From a bacterium (GTDB lineage Bacteria; Lindowbacteria; 2-12-FULL-62-27), in the NCBI GenBank assembly GCA_016202645.1, contig JACQOF010000029.1:1-55784 (forward strand): a stretch of DNA of 55,784 bases, in the 5' to 3' direction. Shown here piece by piece: positions 46,028-54,177 of the stretch (positions are counted from its first letter, which is position 1; each line of letters starts with the position of its first letter). Both the position numbers and the translations under genes were made by a program. The notes beneath the pieces were generated by a model. The model did not search any database and was not told the origin of the DNA. It worked only from the letters and a program-made list of their open reading frames with translations.

Positions 46028-47126
46028 CGAACCTCCCCGGAGCCAGTTCCACCGGCGGCGCGCTCAGCCCCAAGATCGAATCCGCCGCGATCCGGCCGAC
46101 GGCCGGCGACGATGTCACGCCGTGGCCGCCGAGTCCCGCCGCCCAATGGAGATGGTCCCGCTCCGGGTCCGGGCCGATAACGAAGCGGCCGTCCGGCGTC
46201 AGGACTCGCGTGCCGCACCAATAGCGGTGGAAGGGGATCCGCGAAAGGTTTGGGAAGGAGGTTGAAAGTTTCGACCGCAGAATATCTTGTTGCCCACGCT
46301 TCGGCCGGAGCGGATCCGCGGGGTCGTAAGGGTCCTGGTCGCAGGCCGACAGCATCAGCCGGCCGTCGCCCAGAGGGCGCACGTAACATTCAGTCCTGAG
46401 ATCCCAGATGTATGGGAGTTCGCGGTCGTATTCCCCGCAGCGGATAGATTCGAACAAGTGCCGTGTGGTCGGCTGGAGCGGCGGTGGCTTCGCGCCGATT
46501 TTCGCCGCCAGCGGCCCGCCCCACGCGCCGGCCGCGATGACGAGGTCAACGCACCGCACCGGCCCGCGCGATGTGTCCAGGTCCCAGTGCGGTTTTCCGC
46601 CCGCGGCGGAATTCAGTTCACAGCGGGTCCAGACGTCCGCTCCGTCGAGAAACCCGCCCATCAGCGCCCCCAGATCGATGAATCCGTCGGTCCACGTGAA
46701 GAGCGCCGCGGCCTCGCCGCCCGGCGGCAGGTACGGCACGCCGCCGATCCGGTCCGGCCGGCCGATTTCAAATTCGCCGCCCGGGAGAATGTTCGTGATG
46801 CTGTCCGCAAGTTTCCGGACCTGGCTTTCCGATCCGATCAGGGCCGATCCCGCCCGGCGGAGCAGCGGCCGCGTCGCCCGGAATTCCTTCGGCGGCGCCA
46901 TCATGAACCGGACGCCTTCGGCCAGAAGCCGCGACAGAAACGGGTCGGGCGTCGACTGCCTCGCCATGGCCGCGTTCTGCCCGCTGGCCTGAAGTCCCGG
47001 CGAGGTCTCCCGCTCCAGGATCAAAACGTCCGTCTCGCCGCGCTGGCGCAGCCACCAGGCCGTGGACGCGCCCGCAAATCCGCCGCCGACGATCACGATC
47101 TTCGCGGTCCTCATGCGTTGGCCCAT
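46011..47126 (-). CDS. FAD-dependent oxidoreductase (D-amino-acid oxidase / DAO family)
   Basis: 371 residues. The N-terminal dinucleotide motif IVIVGGGFAGASTAWWLRQRG is followed by an Arg/Gln-rich LQASGQNAAMARQ loop, and LGGHGVTSSPAVGRIAADSI near the C-terminus closes the FAD site. The family oxidises amino acids, glycine or sarcosine. VRCVDLVIAAGAWGGPLA is the central FAD segment. The substrate is not predictable. It is divergently arranged with the redoxin gene (about 40 bp apart) and may share regulation with it. An internal ATG at 47114 is an alternative start. Confidence 0.82.
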   Translation of the reverse strand: MGQRMRTAKIVIVGGGFAGASTAWWLRQRGETDVLILERETSPGLQASGQNAAMARQSTPDPFLSRLLAEGVRFMMAPPKEFRATRPLLRRAGSALIGSESQVRKLADSITNILPGGEFEIGRPDRIGGVPYLPPGGEAAALFTWTDGFIDLGALMGGFLDGADVWTRCELNSAAGGKPHWDLDTSRGPVRCVDLVIAAGAWGGPLAAKIGAKPPPLQPTTRHLFESIRCGEYDRELPYIWDLRTECYVRPLGDGRLMLSACDQDPYDPADPLRPKRGQQDILRSKLSTSFPNLSRIPFHRYWCGTRVLTPDGRFVIGPDPERDHLHWAAGLGGHGVTSSPAVGRIAADSILGLSAPPVELAPGRFVTPMD

Positions 47127-47127
47127 C

Positions 47128-47157
47128 TTGAAATGACGCGCGCGTCCATGTCATACT
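47128..47157 (+). promoter_or_regulatory. Candidate promoter of the redoxin gene
   Basis: TTGAAA (47128-47133), an 18-bp spacer and CATACT (47152-47157), in the short divergent region between the FAD-oxidoreductase and redoxin genes. Transcription would begin at about 47164, a few bases before the ATG codons at 47169 and 47178. Confidence 0.45.
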
Positions 47158-47168
47158 CATGCTACAAC

Positions 47169-47765
47169 ATGGCGCTCATGTACTCAACCTCGGTCCCGCT
47201 CGGGTCGGGCGCAATCGATTTTTCACTGCCCGGGACGGATGACCGGATCTATTCGCTGAAGAGTTTCAAAGACGCCGATGTCCTGGTCGTCATTTTTACC
47301 TGCAATCACTGCCCCTACGCCCAGGCCATCTGGCCCCGCACCATCGACCTGCAGGCCCGCATGGCCGGCCGGGTCAGCGCCTCCGGCGCCCCAAGTGCCG
47401 GCGTCTCTGACGCCGGCCGCGGCGTCCGGCTGGTGGGAATCAATCCGAACGACGCCAAAAATTATCCGGATGACCATCCAAAAGAAATGAAGAAAAAAGT
47501 CAAGGAATGGGGAATCAATTTTCCCTACCTCTCCGACGAGTCCCAGGAAACCGCCCGTGCCTACGACGCGCAGTGTACGCCCGACCTCTACGTCTTCGAC
47601 CGCGACCGAAAACTCCGCTATCATGGCCGGCTCGACGACAACTGGCAGGACCCCGGCAAGGTCAAGACCCGTGACTTGGAGGACGCAGTTAACGCGCTCC
47701 TGGCGGGCCGCCAGCCGCCCGAAAAGCAAATGCCGTCGATGGGGTGTTCGATCAAGTGGAAGTGA
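47169..47765 (+). CDS. Thioredoxin-fold redoxin (peroxiredoxin-like, PRX_like1 group), with a palindromic in-frame insertion
   Basis: 198 residues from ATG 47169 (also possible: 47178, or 47133 further upstream). SGAIDFSLPGTDDRIYSLKSF leads into VVIFTCNHCPYAQAIWPRTI, with the CxxC motif CNHC; VGINPNDAKNYPDDHPKEM, TPDLYVFDRDRKLRYHGRLDD and PSMGCSIKWK are typical of this group. It is probably cytoplasmic, reducing peroxides or disulphides. Between RTIDLQARMAG and GVRLVGINPND lie about 17 extra residues (SASGAPSAGVSDAGR) encoded by a hairpin-rich stretch containing GCCGGCGTC/GACGCCGGC (47398-47418). The 3' end overlaps the PAS gene by 22 bp. Confidence 0.85.
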   Translation: MALMYSTSVPLGSGAIDFSLPGTDDRIYSLKSFKDADVLVVIFTCNHCPYAQAIWPRTIDLQARMAGRVSASGAPSAGVSDAGRGVRLVGINPNDAKNYPDDHPKEMKKKVKEWGINFPYLSDESQETARAYDAQCTPDLYVFDRDRKLRYHGRLDDNWQDPGKVKTRDLEDAVNALLAGRQPPEKQMPSMGCSIKWK

Positions 47766-49018
47766 AATCCGGCGAGGCCGCGGCGGAACTGAGAGACTTG
47801 GTGGAACAGCTTCAGCCCGCCTTCGACATTCTGCCGGACCCCATCCGCGTTATCGATCCGCGGGGAATTTCCATCTACGTCAACCGCGCTTTCCTTCAGA
47901 TGACCGGATTTTCCCCAACGGAAATCATCGGCCGGCCGGCCGTCGAATCTTTCGTCGAGGAAGATCATACGCGGGTGAAAACGTCCATCTCATCCTTCTT
48001 CAAGTCCGGCGTCTGGTCCGGCACGCTCGAAGTCCGGATGCACCGCAAGGGCGGGGAACCGGTGGCCGTGAGCCTCAACGGATCGGCGGTCCGGAACTCC
48101 CGGCAGGAAATGATCGGCGGGTTTGCGGTGTTCCGCGACGTCTCGCGCCTCGAACGGATCCTCGCCGAGCCGCTGGAAATCCTCAAACTCGAGGGATCTC
48201 CCGTCGAAGTCCTCCGACTGCTTCCCGCTCGCGTCGCCGGATATTTCCCGGGAAGACCCTGGGTGATGATCAATCTGGTGCAGGGCGAATATCTGCGGTT
48301 CGCGTACGCGATCAACGTCCCGGCCGAACTCATGGCCCAGGGCGGTGAACCGATGGATGAGGCCATCTGCAGTATTCCGATCCGGAGCGCCACGCCGCTC
48401 GGCATCGCCGACATGACGGCCGACGACCGGACCCGCCAGGATCCCTGCGTCACGCAATACGGATGCCGGGGGTACCTCGGTTATCCGATCCGGCTCTCAT
48501 CCGGCATGGTGGTCGGCGTGATCTGCGTGCTTCGAAGCAACCGCGGCGGGTTCGGGGAGTACGACCATCGGATACTGGAGATGTTCGCCAAACGCGCCGC
48601 GATGGAACTCGAACGGTCGGAACTCGAAGCCCGGCTTGACGAGGCGGAACGCGACCTCCAGGGCATGATCGACCACGCGCCCTTTCTGCTCTGGCGGATT
48701 TCGCCGGAAGGCCGGATTTTCGCGATGTCCCGGAAGGGTAAGAAAGACTTGGGATACGAGGAATCGGCCGCGATCGGTGAATCGTGGTTCGATCTGATCC
48801 ATCCCGACGACTTGGACGACATCAGAAAAGGATTTGCGCAACTTCAGAATCCCAAAACACGGAACGGCAATCCCGCCCACCAGTTCCGTCTGCGCAAGAA
48901 GGACGGTGAATACGGCCTGTTCTTCACCACCGTCCGCCCGGTCCTCGACCGGATGGGCAACGTCAAAATCCTCGAAGGCGTCTCGATCGAAATTCCCCAG
49001 GAAGAATCCGTCAACTAA
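47744..49018 (+). CDS. PAS-GAF-PAS sensory protein without an output domain
   Basis: 424 residues, soluble. The first PAS domain (about 20-135) has DPIRVIDPRGISIYVNRAFLQ and FSPTEIIGRPAVESFV. A GAF-like domain (about 145-290) has WVMINLVQGEYLRFAYAIN, ICSIPIRSATPL and YLGYPIRLSSGMVVGVICVL, followed by the signalling helix ELERSELEARLDEAE. A second PAS domain (about 300-415) has MIDHAPFLLWRISPEGRIF and IHPDDLDDIRKGF. There is no kinase, HTH, GGDEF or cyclase. It may act on a partner protein. The GTG at 47744 overlaps the redoxin gene; a GTG at 47756 is an alternative. A Cys-x-x-x-x-Gly-Cys (CVTQYGC) in the GAF domain might bind a cofactor. Confidence 0.8.
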   Translation: MFDQVEVKSGEAAAELRDLVEQLQPAFDILPDPIRVIDPRGISIYVNRAFLQMTGFSPTEIIGRPAVESFVEEDHTRVKTSISSFFKSGVWSGTLEVRMHRKGGEPVAVSLNGSAVRNSRQEMIGGFAVFRDVSRLERILAEPLEILKLEGSPVEVLRLLPARVAGYFPGRPWVMINLVQGEYLRFAYAINVPAELMAQGGEPMDEAICSIPIRSATPLGIADMTADDRTRQDPCVTQYGCRGYLGYPIRLSSGMVVGVICVLRSNRGGFGEYDHRILEMFAKRAAMELERSELEARLDEAERDLQGMIDHAPFLLWRISPEGRIFAMSRKGKKDLGYEESAAIGESWFDLIHPDDLDDIRKGFAQLQNPKTRNGNPAHQFRLRKKDGEYGLFFTTVRPVLDRMGNVKILEGVSIEIPQEESVN

Positions 49019-49943
49019 AAAATCGTTCCACCCCGCGCGCGATTTCCGCCGCGGCGGCTTCGACGGCTTCATGCGTCGACGCGCCGAGGTGCGGCGTCAG
49101 AATCAGGTTTCCGCGGGATCTCGCATACGCCCTGAGGGGACTTCCCGCCGGCAGAGGCTCCGTCGAAAAAACGTCGAGGGCCGCGCCGCCAAGCCGGCCA
49201 TGCCTCAGCGCCGCGAGAATCGCGCGCTCGTCGGCGATGGCGCCCCGCGCGGTGTTGACCAAAAACGCGCCGCGCCGCATGAGCCGCAGTTCCCGCGCGC
49301 CGATCATCCCGCGGGTTTCGGCCGTCAACGCAGCATGGATCGAGACCACGTCGGACCGTCGGAGCAGGTCCTGCAGACGCCGGCACATCTGAATGCCGCG
49401 CCGCCCGCGAACGTAGGGATCATACGCCAGCACAACCATCCCGTGCGCCCGTGCTAGTTTCGCGACGGCCCGGCCGATCCGCCCGAGCCCGACAATCCCG
49501 ATGGTCTTGCCGGATATCTGCGTTCCGATCCAGCGCGCGCGGTTCCAGCCGCCGGCCCGCATCACCGGCTGAACTTCAGCGACTCGCCGCGCCAGCGCCA
49601 AGAGAAGCGCCAGCGTGTGCTCGGCGGTGGGGATGGTGTGCGTGCCGTGAAGATGCAGAACGCGGATGTTTCCGCGGCGTGCCGCATCGAGGTCGATGTG
49701 GTCGATCCCCGTCGTCGCGCTTGCGATGAGTCTGAGACGCGGCGCGCCCTCCAGGAGGCGCCGGTCCAGCCGCGTCTCGACCCGGACCACCGCCGCGTCC
49801 GCCCCCGGCAGATCCCCCGCCAGCCGCCGCCGCGCCGGCGATCCCGCTTGCACCCGGCCAACCCGTCTCAGGCGGGACAGAACGCTTTTGAAATAGGCAG
49901 GCTCCGTCACCAAAATGACCGGCCAGTATCCTCCGCGTTTCAT
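49011..49943 (-). CDS. D-2-hydroxyacid dehydrogenase (SerA/hydroxypyruvate-reductase type)
   Basis: About 310 residues from the ATG at 49943; ATG 49964 and TTG 49985 are in frame upstream. IASATTGIDHIDLDAA, the NAD loop GIVGLGRIGRAVAKLA, the Arg in NTARGAIADE, the Glu in DVFSTEPLPAGSP and the His in LTPHLGAST make the catalytic triad. It reduces a 2-keto acid with NAD(P)H; phosphoglycerate, glyoxylate or hydroxypyruvate are candidates. No ACT domain is present, which argues against allosteric SerA. The stop overlaps the convergent PAS gene by 8 bp. No Shine-Dalgarno is evident. Confidence 0.88.
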   Translation of the reverse strand: MKRGGYWPVILVTEPAYFKSVLSRLRRVGRVQAGSPARRRLAGDLPGADAAVVRVETRLDRRLLEGAPRLRLIASATTGIDHIDLDAARRGNIRVLHLHGTHTIPTAEHTLALLLALARRVAEVQPVMRAGGWNRARWIGTQISGKTIGIVGLGRIGRAVAKLARAHGMVVLAYDPYVRGRRGIQMCRRLQDLLRRSDVVSIHAALTAETRGMIGARELRLMRRGAFLVNTARGAIADERAILAALRHGRLGGAALDVFSTEPLPAGSPLRAYARSRGNLILTPHLGASTHEAVEAAAAEIARGVERFFS

Positions 49944-50040
49944 CGCCGTAAGATAATCACCCATAGGCGCGTCCCGCAACCGCAATATGGGTCGGCTGCC
50001 GCGCCGGCTGCCAGAATCACCGGCCGCCGGGTGAATGGGG

Positions 50041-50123
50041 AAATGGGGAAATGGGGCCGGGTATTGACATTATTGACATTTCAAATGTCAATAATGTCAA
50101 TACCCGGCCCCATTTCCCCATTT
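50041..50123. repeat. 83-bp perfect palindrome at the 3' end of the GH15 gene
   Basis: The arm 50041-50081 is the exact reverse complement of 50083-50123 with a single-base loop at 50082. Each arm contains doubled words: AAATGGGG twice and TATTGACAT twice. It overlaps the last 27 bp of the glucoamylase gene, whose final codons (KWGNGAGY) and TGA are encoded by the arm. A 41-bp perfect stem would be an extremely strong transcript hairpin. Confidence 0.93.
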
Positions 50124-52097
50124 TGCCTCGTATTGATGGACCGTTTCCACCAGCGTGGCGTGGCTCCACGTCAGAGGGGATACGGACAGCGGCTCGCCCG
50201 TGAGCGGGTGGACCTGCTCGGCCAGAACGCCGCTTTGCAGGGCGCGGACGGCGACCCACGAGAGGATGTCCCGAGGCCACGCCAGGTCCGCGCGCGTTTT
50301 CGCGCGGGCGATCAACCACTGCGCCACCCACATCGTGCAGATGAGCCAGGGATTGCCCGGGACCTTGTCGATGTCGGAACTTTTCCGGTGATAATAATCG
50401 TTGGTGTAGCGCGCGATGCCGCCGACGTCCGTCTTGATCCGCAGATCCTGCTCGATCCGCCGCATCGTCTGCTCGACCTGGGGGTCGTCCGCCGGAAAGG
50501 CGCCGAAGGCGAACAGGCCGAAGAGACTGCTGTCGAGGACAGGGTCGACCTTGAGACGGCCGTCACGGTCGTACGAGACCATCCGCGCGTAACGGCCGAG
50601 TTCCGGCCGGTAGAGAATTTTTTTCAGGGCGGCCCGCATGGTCTCGGCCGCGTCCCCGGCGGCTTTCGAGAGTTCCGCATCTTTGAAGAGGCCGGCGAAA
50701 TACGCGCCCGCGCGCAGGCCGGCCACCACGGCGCTCGTCGTGAAAGTCAGCACGCCGTATCGTTCCTCCCAGAGGTCGTAGGATTCCCGGGGCAGGCCGG
50801 TGGTCTCGTCCCGGTAATGGATCATGAATGAAGTGGCGGGCTTGATGAGCGGCTCATAGAGGTCCCGGACGAACGCAAGATCTTTGCGTCGGGCGTAATG
50901 CTCGCCGAGCGCCCAGAGGACCAGCGCGGTTTCGTCCTCCTGGATGGGCAGGGAGGGCCCGCCGTCCCGCACCCACGGATGCCAGGAACTTCCGAGAGAA
51001 CCGTCGGGATTGAATTTATGGAGCAGATAGCCTTCGTGGTAGAATGTTTTCGGCGGCATGAGCTTCGCGCAAAATTCGAAAAACTTTCTCGTCAGGTCCG
51101 GATACCCGGCCCGGTCCAGGGCGTGGGCCACGAGCGCCCCGTCCCTCGGCCACATGTAGCTGTAGGTGTCCATGTTGAATTCGCGGGAATCGCCGTCGTT
51201 GGCGGCGAGAATGGCGCCGCCGTCGTCGATCTGCGAGCGGATGATGAGAAGGCTTCGGCGATAGAGACTCAGCAGGTCCTCCGGCAAATCTCCCGCCTTA
51301 CGGCCGCGGTCGCCCAGCCAGCCGCGCCAGTGGGCCGCAGTTCGCTCGAAATAAAAATCGGGTCCGTTTTTGAAAATGGTCAGGTTGGTGTTGCGCGCCG
51401 CGAAGTACCCGAGGTCGGCGGCGATCCAGTAATGAAATCGCGCCGTCTGGCCGGGTCCCACCTCGTGCCGGAGGGAAAACGTCGAGTCGACGGAGCCTTG
51501 CGTGATGGGGTTCATCGAAAGCTCCCCGTCTTCGGCGTCCCGCCAGCTTCCCTCCTGCCCGCCGAATTCCTTGACGCCGGTGCAGTACTGGTGGATGGTT
51601 TTGTGCGAAGCGGGATCGGCGCCGGGTGCGGTTCCGTTGATCAGAAAATACCGGCGGCCCTTGTAATGGATGAGGACGTCGTTCACCGGCTCGTAATAGG
51701 CGGTGTCCCCGGTCTTGTCGGCGTAGATGCGGAAGTCGTGATGGAAAAAGAGGCGGACCTCGCGGGCCCGGCCTTCCTCGTTTCGAACGTCGATGCGTTT
51801 GAAATAAATGGTTTCCTGACAATCGACCATGTCCTGGCAGGTGAGATGCAGCTTCAGTCGGGGATGGTACAGGTGAACGGACGTGATCAGGAGACCGTCC
51901 GCGTAGTCGAGCTTCCGCTCCCAGCCGGCGTCATCCACCCACCGGAATTCGCCGTCCACCCAGACGCCGAACCGGCACGGAAAGCCCATGGTCTGATTTT
52001 CCTGACCGACGCGCGGATAATAGAAATCGCGGAGCCGGTACCCGGCGTCGAAATTGACCAGCATCCGGCCGTTGCCGATCGGCAAGTCACGCGGCAT
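50097..52097 (-). CDS. Glycoside hydrolase family 15 (glucoamylase-like)
   Basis: 666 residues, cytoplasmic (no signal peptide). An N-terminal beta-sandwich domain (about 1-260) precedes an (alpha/alpha)6 barrel: MDTYSYMWPRDGALVAHALD, PIQEDETALVLWALGEHY with one catalytic Glu, SYDLWEERYGVLTFTTSAVV, and SGVLAEQVHPLTGEPLSVSPLTWSHA with the second. These match prokaryotic GH15 glucoamylases and trehalases that release glucose from alpha-glucans. The C-terminus ends inside the palindrome at 50041-50123. The zinc-ribbon gene sits 13 bp upstream. Intracellular glycogen or maltodextrin turnover is the likely role. Confidence 0.92.
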   Translation of the reverse strand: MPRDLPIGNGRMLVNFDAGYRLRDFYYPRVGQENQTMGFPCRFGVWVDGEFRWVDDAGWERKLDYADGLLITSVHLYHPRLKLHLTCQDMVDCQETIYFKRIDVRNEEGRAREVRLFFHHDFRIYADKTGDTAYYEPVNDVLIHYKGRRYFLINGTAPGADPASHKTIHQYCTGVKEFGGQEGSWRDAEDGELSMNPITQGSVDSTFSLRHEVGPGQTARFHYWIAADLGYFAARNTNLTIFKNGPDFYFERTAAHWRGWLGDRGRKAGDLPEDLLSLYRRSLLIIRSQIDDGGAILAANDGDSREFNMDTYSYMWPRDGALVAHALDRAGYPDLTRKFFEFCAKLMPPKTFYHEGYLLHKFNPDGSLGSSWHPWVRDGGPSLPIQEDETALVLWALGEHYARRKDLAFVRDLYEPLIKPATSFMIHYRDETTGLPRESYDLWEERYGVLTFTTSAVVAGLRAGAYFAGLFKDAELSKAAGDAAETMRAALKKILYRPELGRYARMVSYDRDGRLKVDPVLDSSLFGLFAFGAFPADDPQVEQTMRRIEQDLRIKTDVGGIARYTNDYYHRKSSDIDKVPGNPWLICTMWVAQWLIARAKTRADLAWPRDILSWVAVRALQSGVLAEQVHPLTGEPLSVSPLTWSHATLVETVHQYEAKWGNGAGY

Positions 52098-52110
52098 CTT
52101 TCAGTCCGGC

Positions 52111-52317
52111 CTACGAAAGACCCATTCTCACCCGGGCATCCGCTATGCTCATGCCGTGGATGAGAATGTGCAGGCACCTCGGGCAGATCAGAGCGTCTGA
52201 TCCGTTGACGCTTGCATGAAAGTGGACTTCAGGCTGGCCAAAATGCCCCGAACAGACCGCGCAGGCAACGTCGCCGGCGCTCCCCTGAGACTGCCCCGGG
52301 ATCGAAGCTTCGTTCAT
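52111..52317 (-). CDS. Small zinc-ribbon protein
   Basis: 68 residues with two CxxC knuckles: CAVC (about residues 19-22) and CPRC (about 45-48), with His residues between (HFHASV). A GGAGGAGG ribosome site lies 7 nt before the ATG, supporting translation. The short Gly/Ser-rich start and the hydrophobic helix after the second knuckle (LHILIHGMSI) fit a small metal-binding or adaptor protein. It is the first gene of a two-gene unit with the glucoamylase. The function is not recognised. Confidence 0.6.
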   Translation of the reverse strand: MNEASIPGQSQGSAGDVACAVCSGHFGQPEVHFHASVNGSDALICPRCLHILIHGMSIADARVRMGLS

Positions 52318-52640
52318 GAATGGGCCTCCTCCGATTTCGTGAAAGACATGCCCATGGTTATGCGAAAATCATGCCGAAGTCTCCCCGGACACGGAAAACC
52401 GTTTAACCGACTGAATGTAAATCAAATGAGAAAGACGCCGGTTTGGCGGAAACGGCGGAGCCTGTCTTGAATCAGGACAGGCCTGTTTGTTCTTCCCCGC
52501 GCTCTCCGCTACTCGGCAGCGTTCTGGATCGGAACCATGTCTGTCAGGTGTAACGAAATTCTTTCCGTATAACAGGGTCTAGCAGGAAAGAACCTTCCGC
52601 CTCCAATCTCCGAAAAGGGGCAGGCGGGAGACCGTCGAAT
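52318..52640. other. Gene-free stretch with one hairpin
   Basis: No frame here has coding character or a ribosome site. The only structure is a hairpin GCCTGTC/GACAGGC (52460-52466 and 52476-52482, 9-nt loop) followed on the plus strand by a T-rich CTGTTTGTTC. It looks like a rho-independent terminator for plus-strand transcription, although no plus-strand gene precedes it. It may be a remnant. Confidence 0.45.
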
Positions 52641-52859
52641 TCACGCACATTCCCAAGCATGCCTTTGCCATCTATTGAGTTTCCGTTCATCCAAATCCGC
52701 CGCCGTCCGTTTGGAATTCTGTACCGGCCTGTTGTTCCGGTCGCCATAAAAGGCCGGCGCGGTCCACATGTTGACCGGCCCGGCCGGGCCCACGACCCGC
52801 TCCCGCGCCGTCTCAGGGGTCCGACCGACAAGATTCGGAATCGTGTTGACCCTCACCAT
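52641..52859 (-). CDS. Possible small protein with PASTA-like start
   Basis: 72 residues from an ATG (52859) preceded by a good GGAGGGAT site 8 nt upstream. NTIPNLVGRTPETARERV resembles the opening of a PASTA repeat, but the rest (YGDRNNRPVQNSKRTA, RWQRHAWECA) does not. It overlaps the 3' end of the cyclase gene by 47 bp, which is long for this window. It may be a small or decaying gene. Confidence 0.3.
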   Translation of the reverse strand: MVRVNTIPNLVGRTPETARERVVGPAGPVNMWTAPAFYGDRNNRPVQNSKRTAADLDERKLNRWQRHAWECA

Positions 52860-54177
52860 CGTTGAAATCCCTCCACGGCGAGCGCAGCACATACGTCGTG
52901 AGCGGCTCCTCCACGCCCTTTACCCGCAGGCCATCGCGCCGCTTAATCCACTCGGGCGGAGGTACGGGATCAAGACGGCGAAAGGTCGAGGATCCGACGT
53001 GGACGGCATCCACGGGACAGGTGGACTCGAAACGCTGGGCCACGTTCACGGCCGAACCCACGCAGGTGTAATCGCGGCGTGACGACATCGCGCCGATGTC
53101 GCCGAGGATCACGACGCCGGTGTTGACCCCGATGCGGATGCGGAAAGCCTCCGGGTTAGACACGCGCAGTTCAGCCATCCGCGCCTGCATTTCCAGCGCG
53201 GCGGAGACCGCGGCATTCGCGCCCGCGTCGCCGGCGGTGGAGGCCTCGAATATCGCCATGATCGCGTCCCCGATGAACTTGTCGATCATGCCGCCGTTGC
53301 GGGTCACGATCGGCGCCATCTCCTCGAAGTAGCGGTTGAGCCGCCGCACGAGTTCGTCCGCGGACGTGACCTCGGTCATGGGCGTGAACCCCACGACGTC
53401 CGAAAAGAGGATGGTAAGCTCCTGATTCCGGGCCGAACTCTCGGCGCCGCCCGCCGCTCGGCGGTGCGCCGCCTCCCAGGCTGACTTCGGAACGTAGTGG
53501 ATGAGTTCGCGCTTCGCCTGCATGCCTTCGACGAGGCGATTGAAGACGGCGGCAAGATCGCCGACCTCGTCCTTTGTTCGAAGGTTTACCCGCACGTCGA
53601 GATCGTCGGACTCGAGACGCTTCATGCCGAGCGCGAGCGTCGCGAGCGGAACGGTGATGCCCCGGGCGACGAGGATCGAGAAGGAGACGGCGACCAGAAT
53701 CGCAACCGCCCCGAGGGTGACCGCGTGGCCGATGAGACTGCGGCGCGCGGCGTGAAGCCGCGTGGCGTCGAAGGCGACCTCGATCCGCCCGATCTCGCGG
53801 GGAGTTTCCCCGGGGGACAAGATCGTGATGGGGCGGACGACGCGGTGGGCCTCGGGCGGAACGCTCCCCCACTCGCTTCCCAGATCGAGCGGTTGGCCGT
53901 CGTCGCCCAGGACCGCGATCGAGCGAAGGTCCCCGTACACCAGGGCGATCTCGCGCAGGACCTCGCGCGTGTTGTCCGGGTCGATCACCTCGTTGGCGAG
54001 GAGCGTCTCGAGGAGCACGGGAGAGAGCGTGGTCGCGAGCGCCTCCACGGATTCCCGGTACCGCGTCTCGATCGCGGCGCGTTCCCTTTGATAGTTCACG
54101 AAGAGGGTGAGCGCCGTCCCCTCAAGGATCCCGACCACGAGGAGGGCCGCGACCTTGTGCCAGAGCCGGATTCTCAT
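52813..54177 (-). CDS. Membrane-bound class III adenylate cyclase with HAMP domain
   Basis: 454 residues. Two membrane helices (about 8-27 and 150-170) flank a ~120-residue periplasmic sensor region. The HAMP linker (172-225) includes LATLALGMKRLESDDLDV, and the catalytic domain (250-430) has ILFSDVVGFTPMTEV (metal Asp260), MIDKFIGDAIMAIF (Lys299, Asp304) and DYTCVGSAVNVAQRFE (Asp369, Asn378, Arg382). The Lys/Asp pair favours ATP over GTP. cAMP production controlled by a periplasmic signal is the expected activity. The ATG overlaps the stop of the PhnD-like gene, so the two are co-expressed. This part of the window is more GC-rich than the rest. Confidence 0.9.
   Translation of the reverse strand: MRIRLWHKVAALLVVGILEGTALTLFVNYQRERAAIETRYRESVEALATTLSPVLLETLLANEVIDPDNTREVLREIALVYGDLRSIAVLGDDGQPLDLGSEWGSVPPEAHRVVRPITILSPGETPREIGRIEVAFDATRLHAARRSLIGHAVTLGAVAILVAVSFSILVARGITVPLATLALGMKRLESDDLDVRVNLRTKDEVGDLAAVFNRLVEGMQAKRELIHYVPKSAWEAAHRRAAGGAESSARNQELTILFSDVVGFTPMTEVTSADELVRRLNRYFEEMAPIVTRNGGMIDKFIGDAIMAIFEASTAGDAGANAAVSAALEMQARMAELRVSNPEAFRIRIGVNTGVVILGDIGAMSSRRDYTCVGSAVNVAQRFESTCPVDAVHVGSSTFRRLDPVPPPEWIKRRDGLRVKGVEEPLTTYVLRSPWRDFNDGEGQHDSESCRSDP

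Noticed and set aside
52544-52831. 95-codon minus frame upstream of the zinc-ribbon gene
   Set aside because: Arg/Gly-rich, no ribosome site, overlaps the somewhat better supported frame at 52641-52859, and no recognisable motif.
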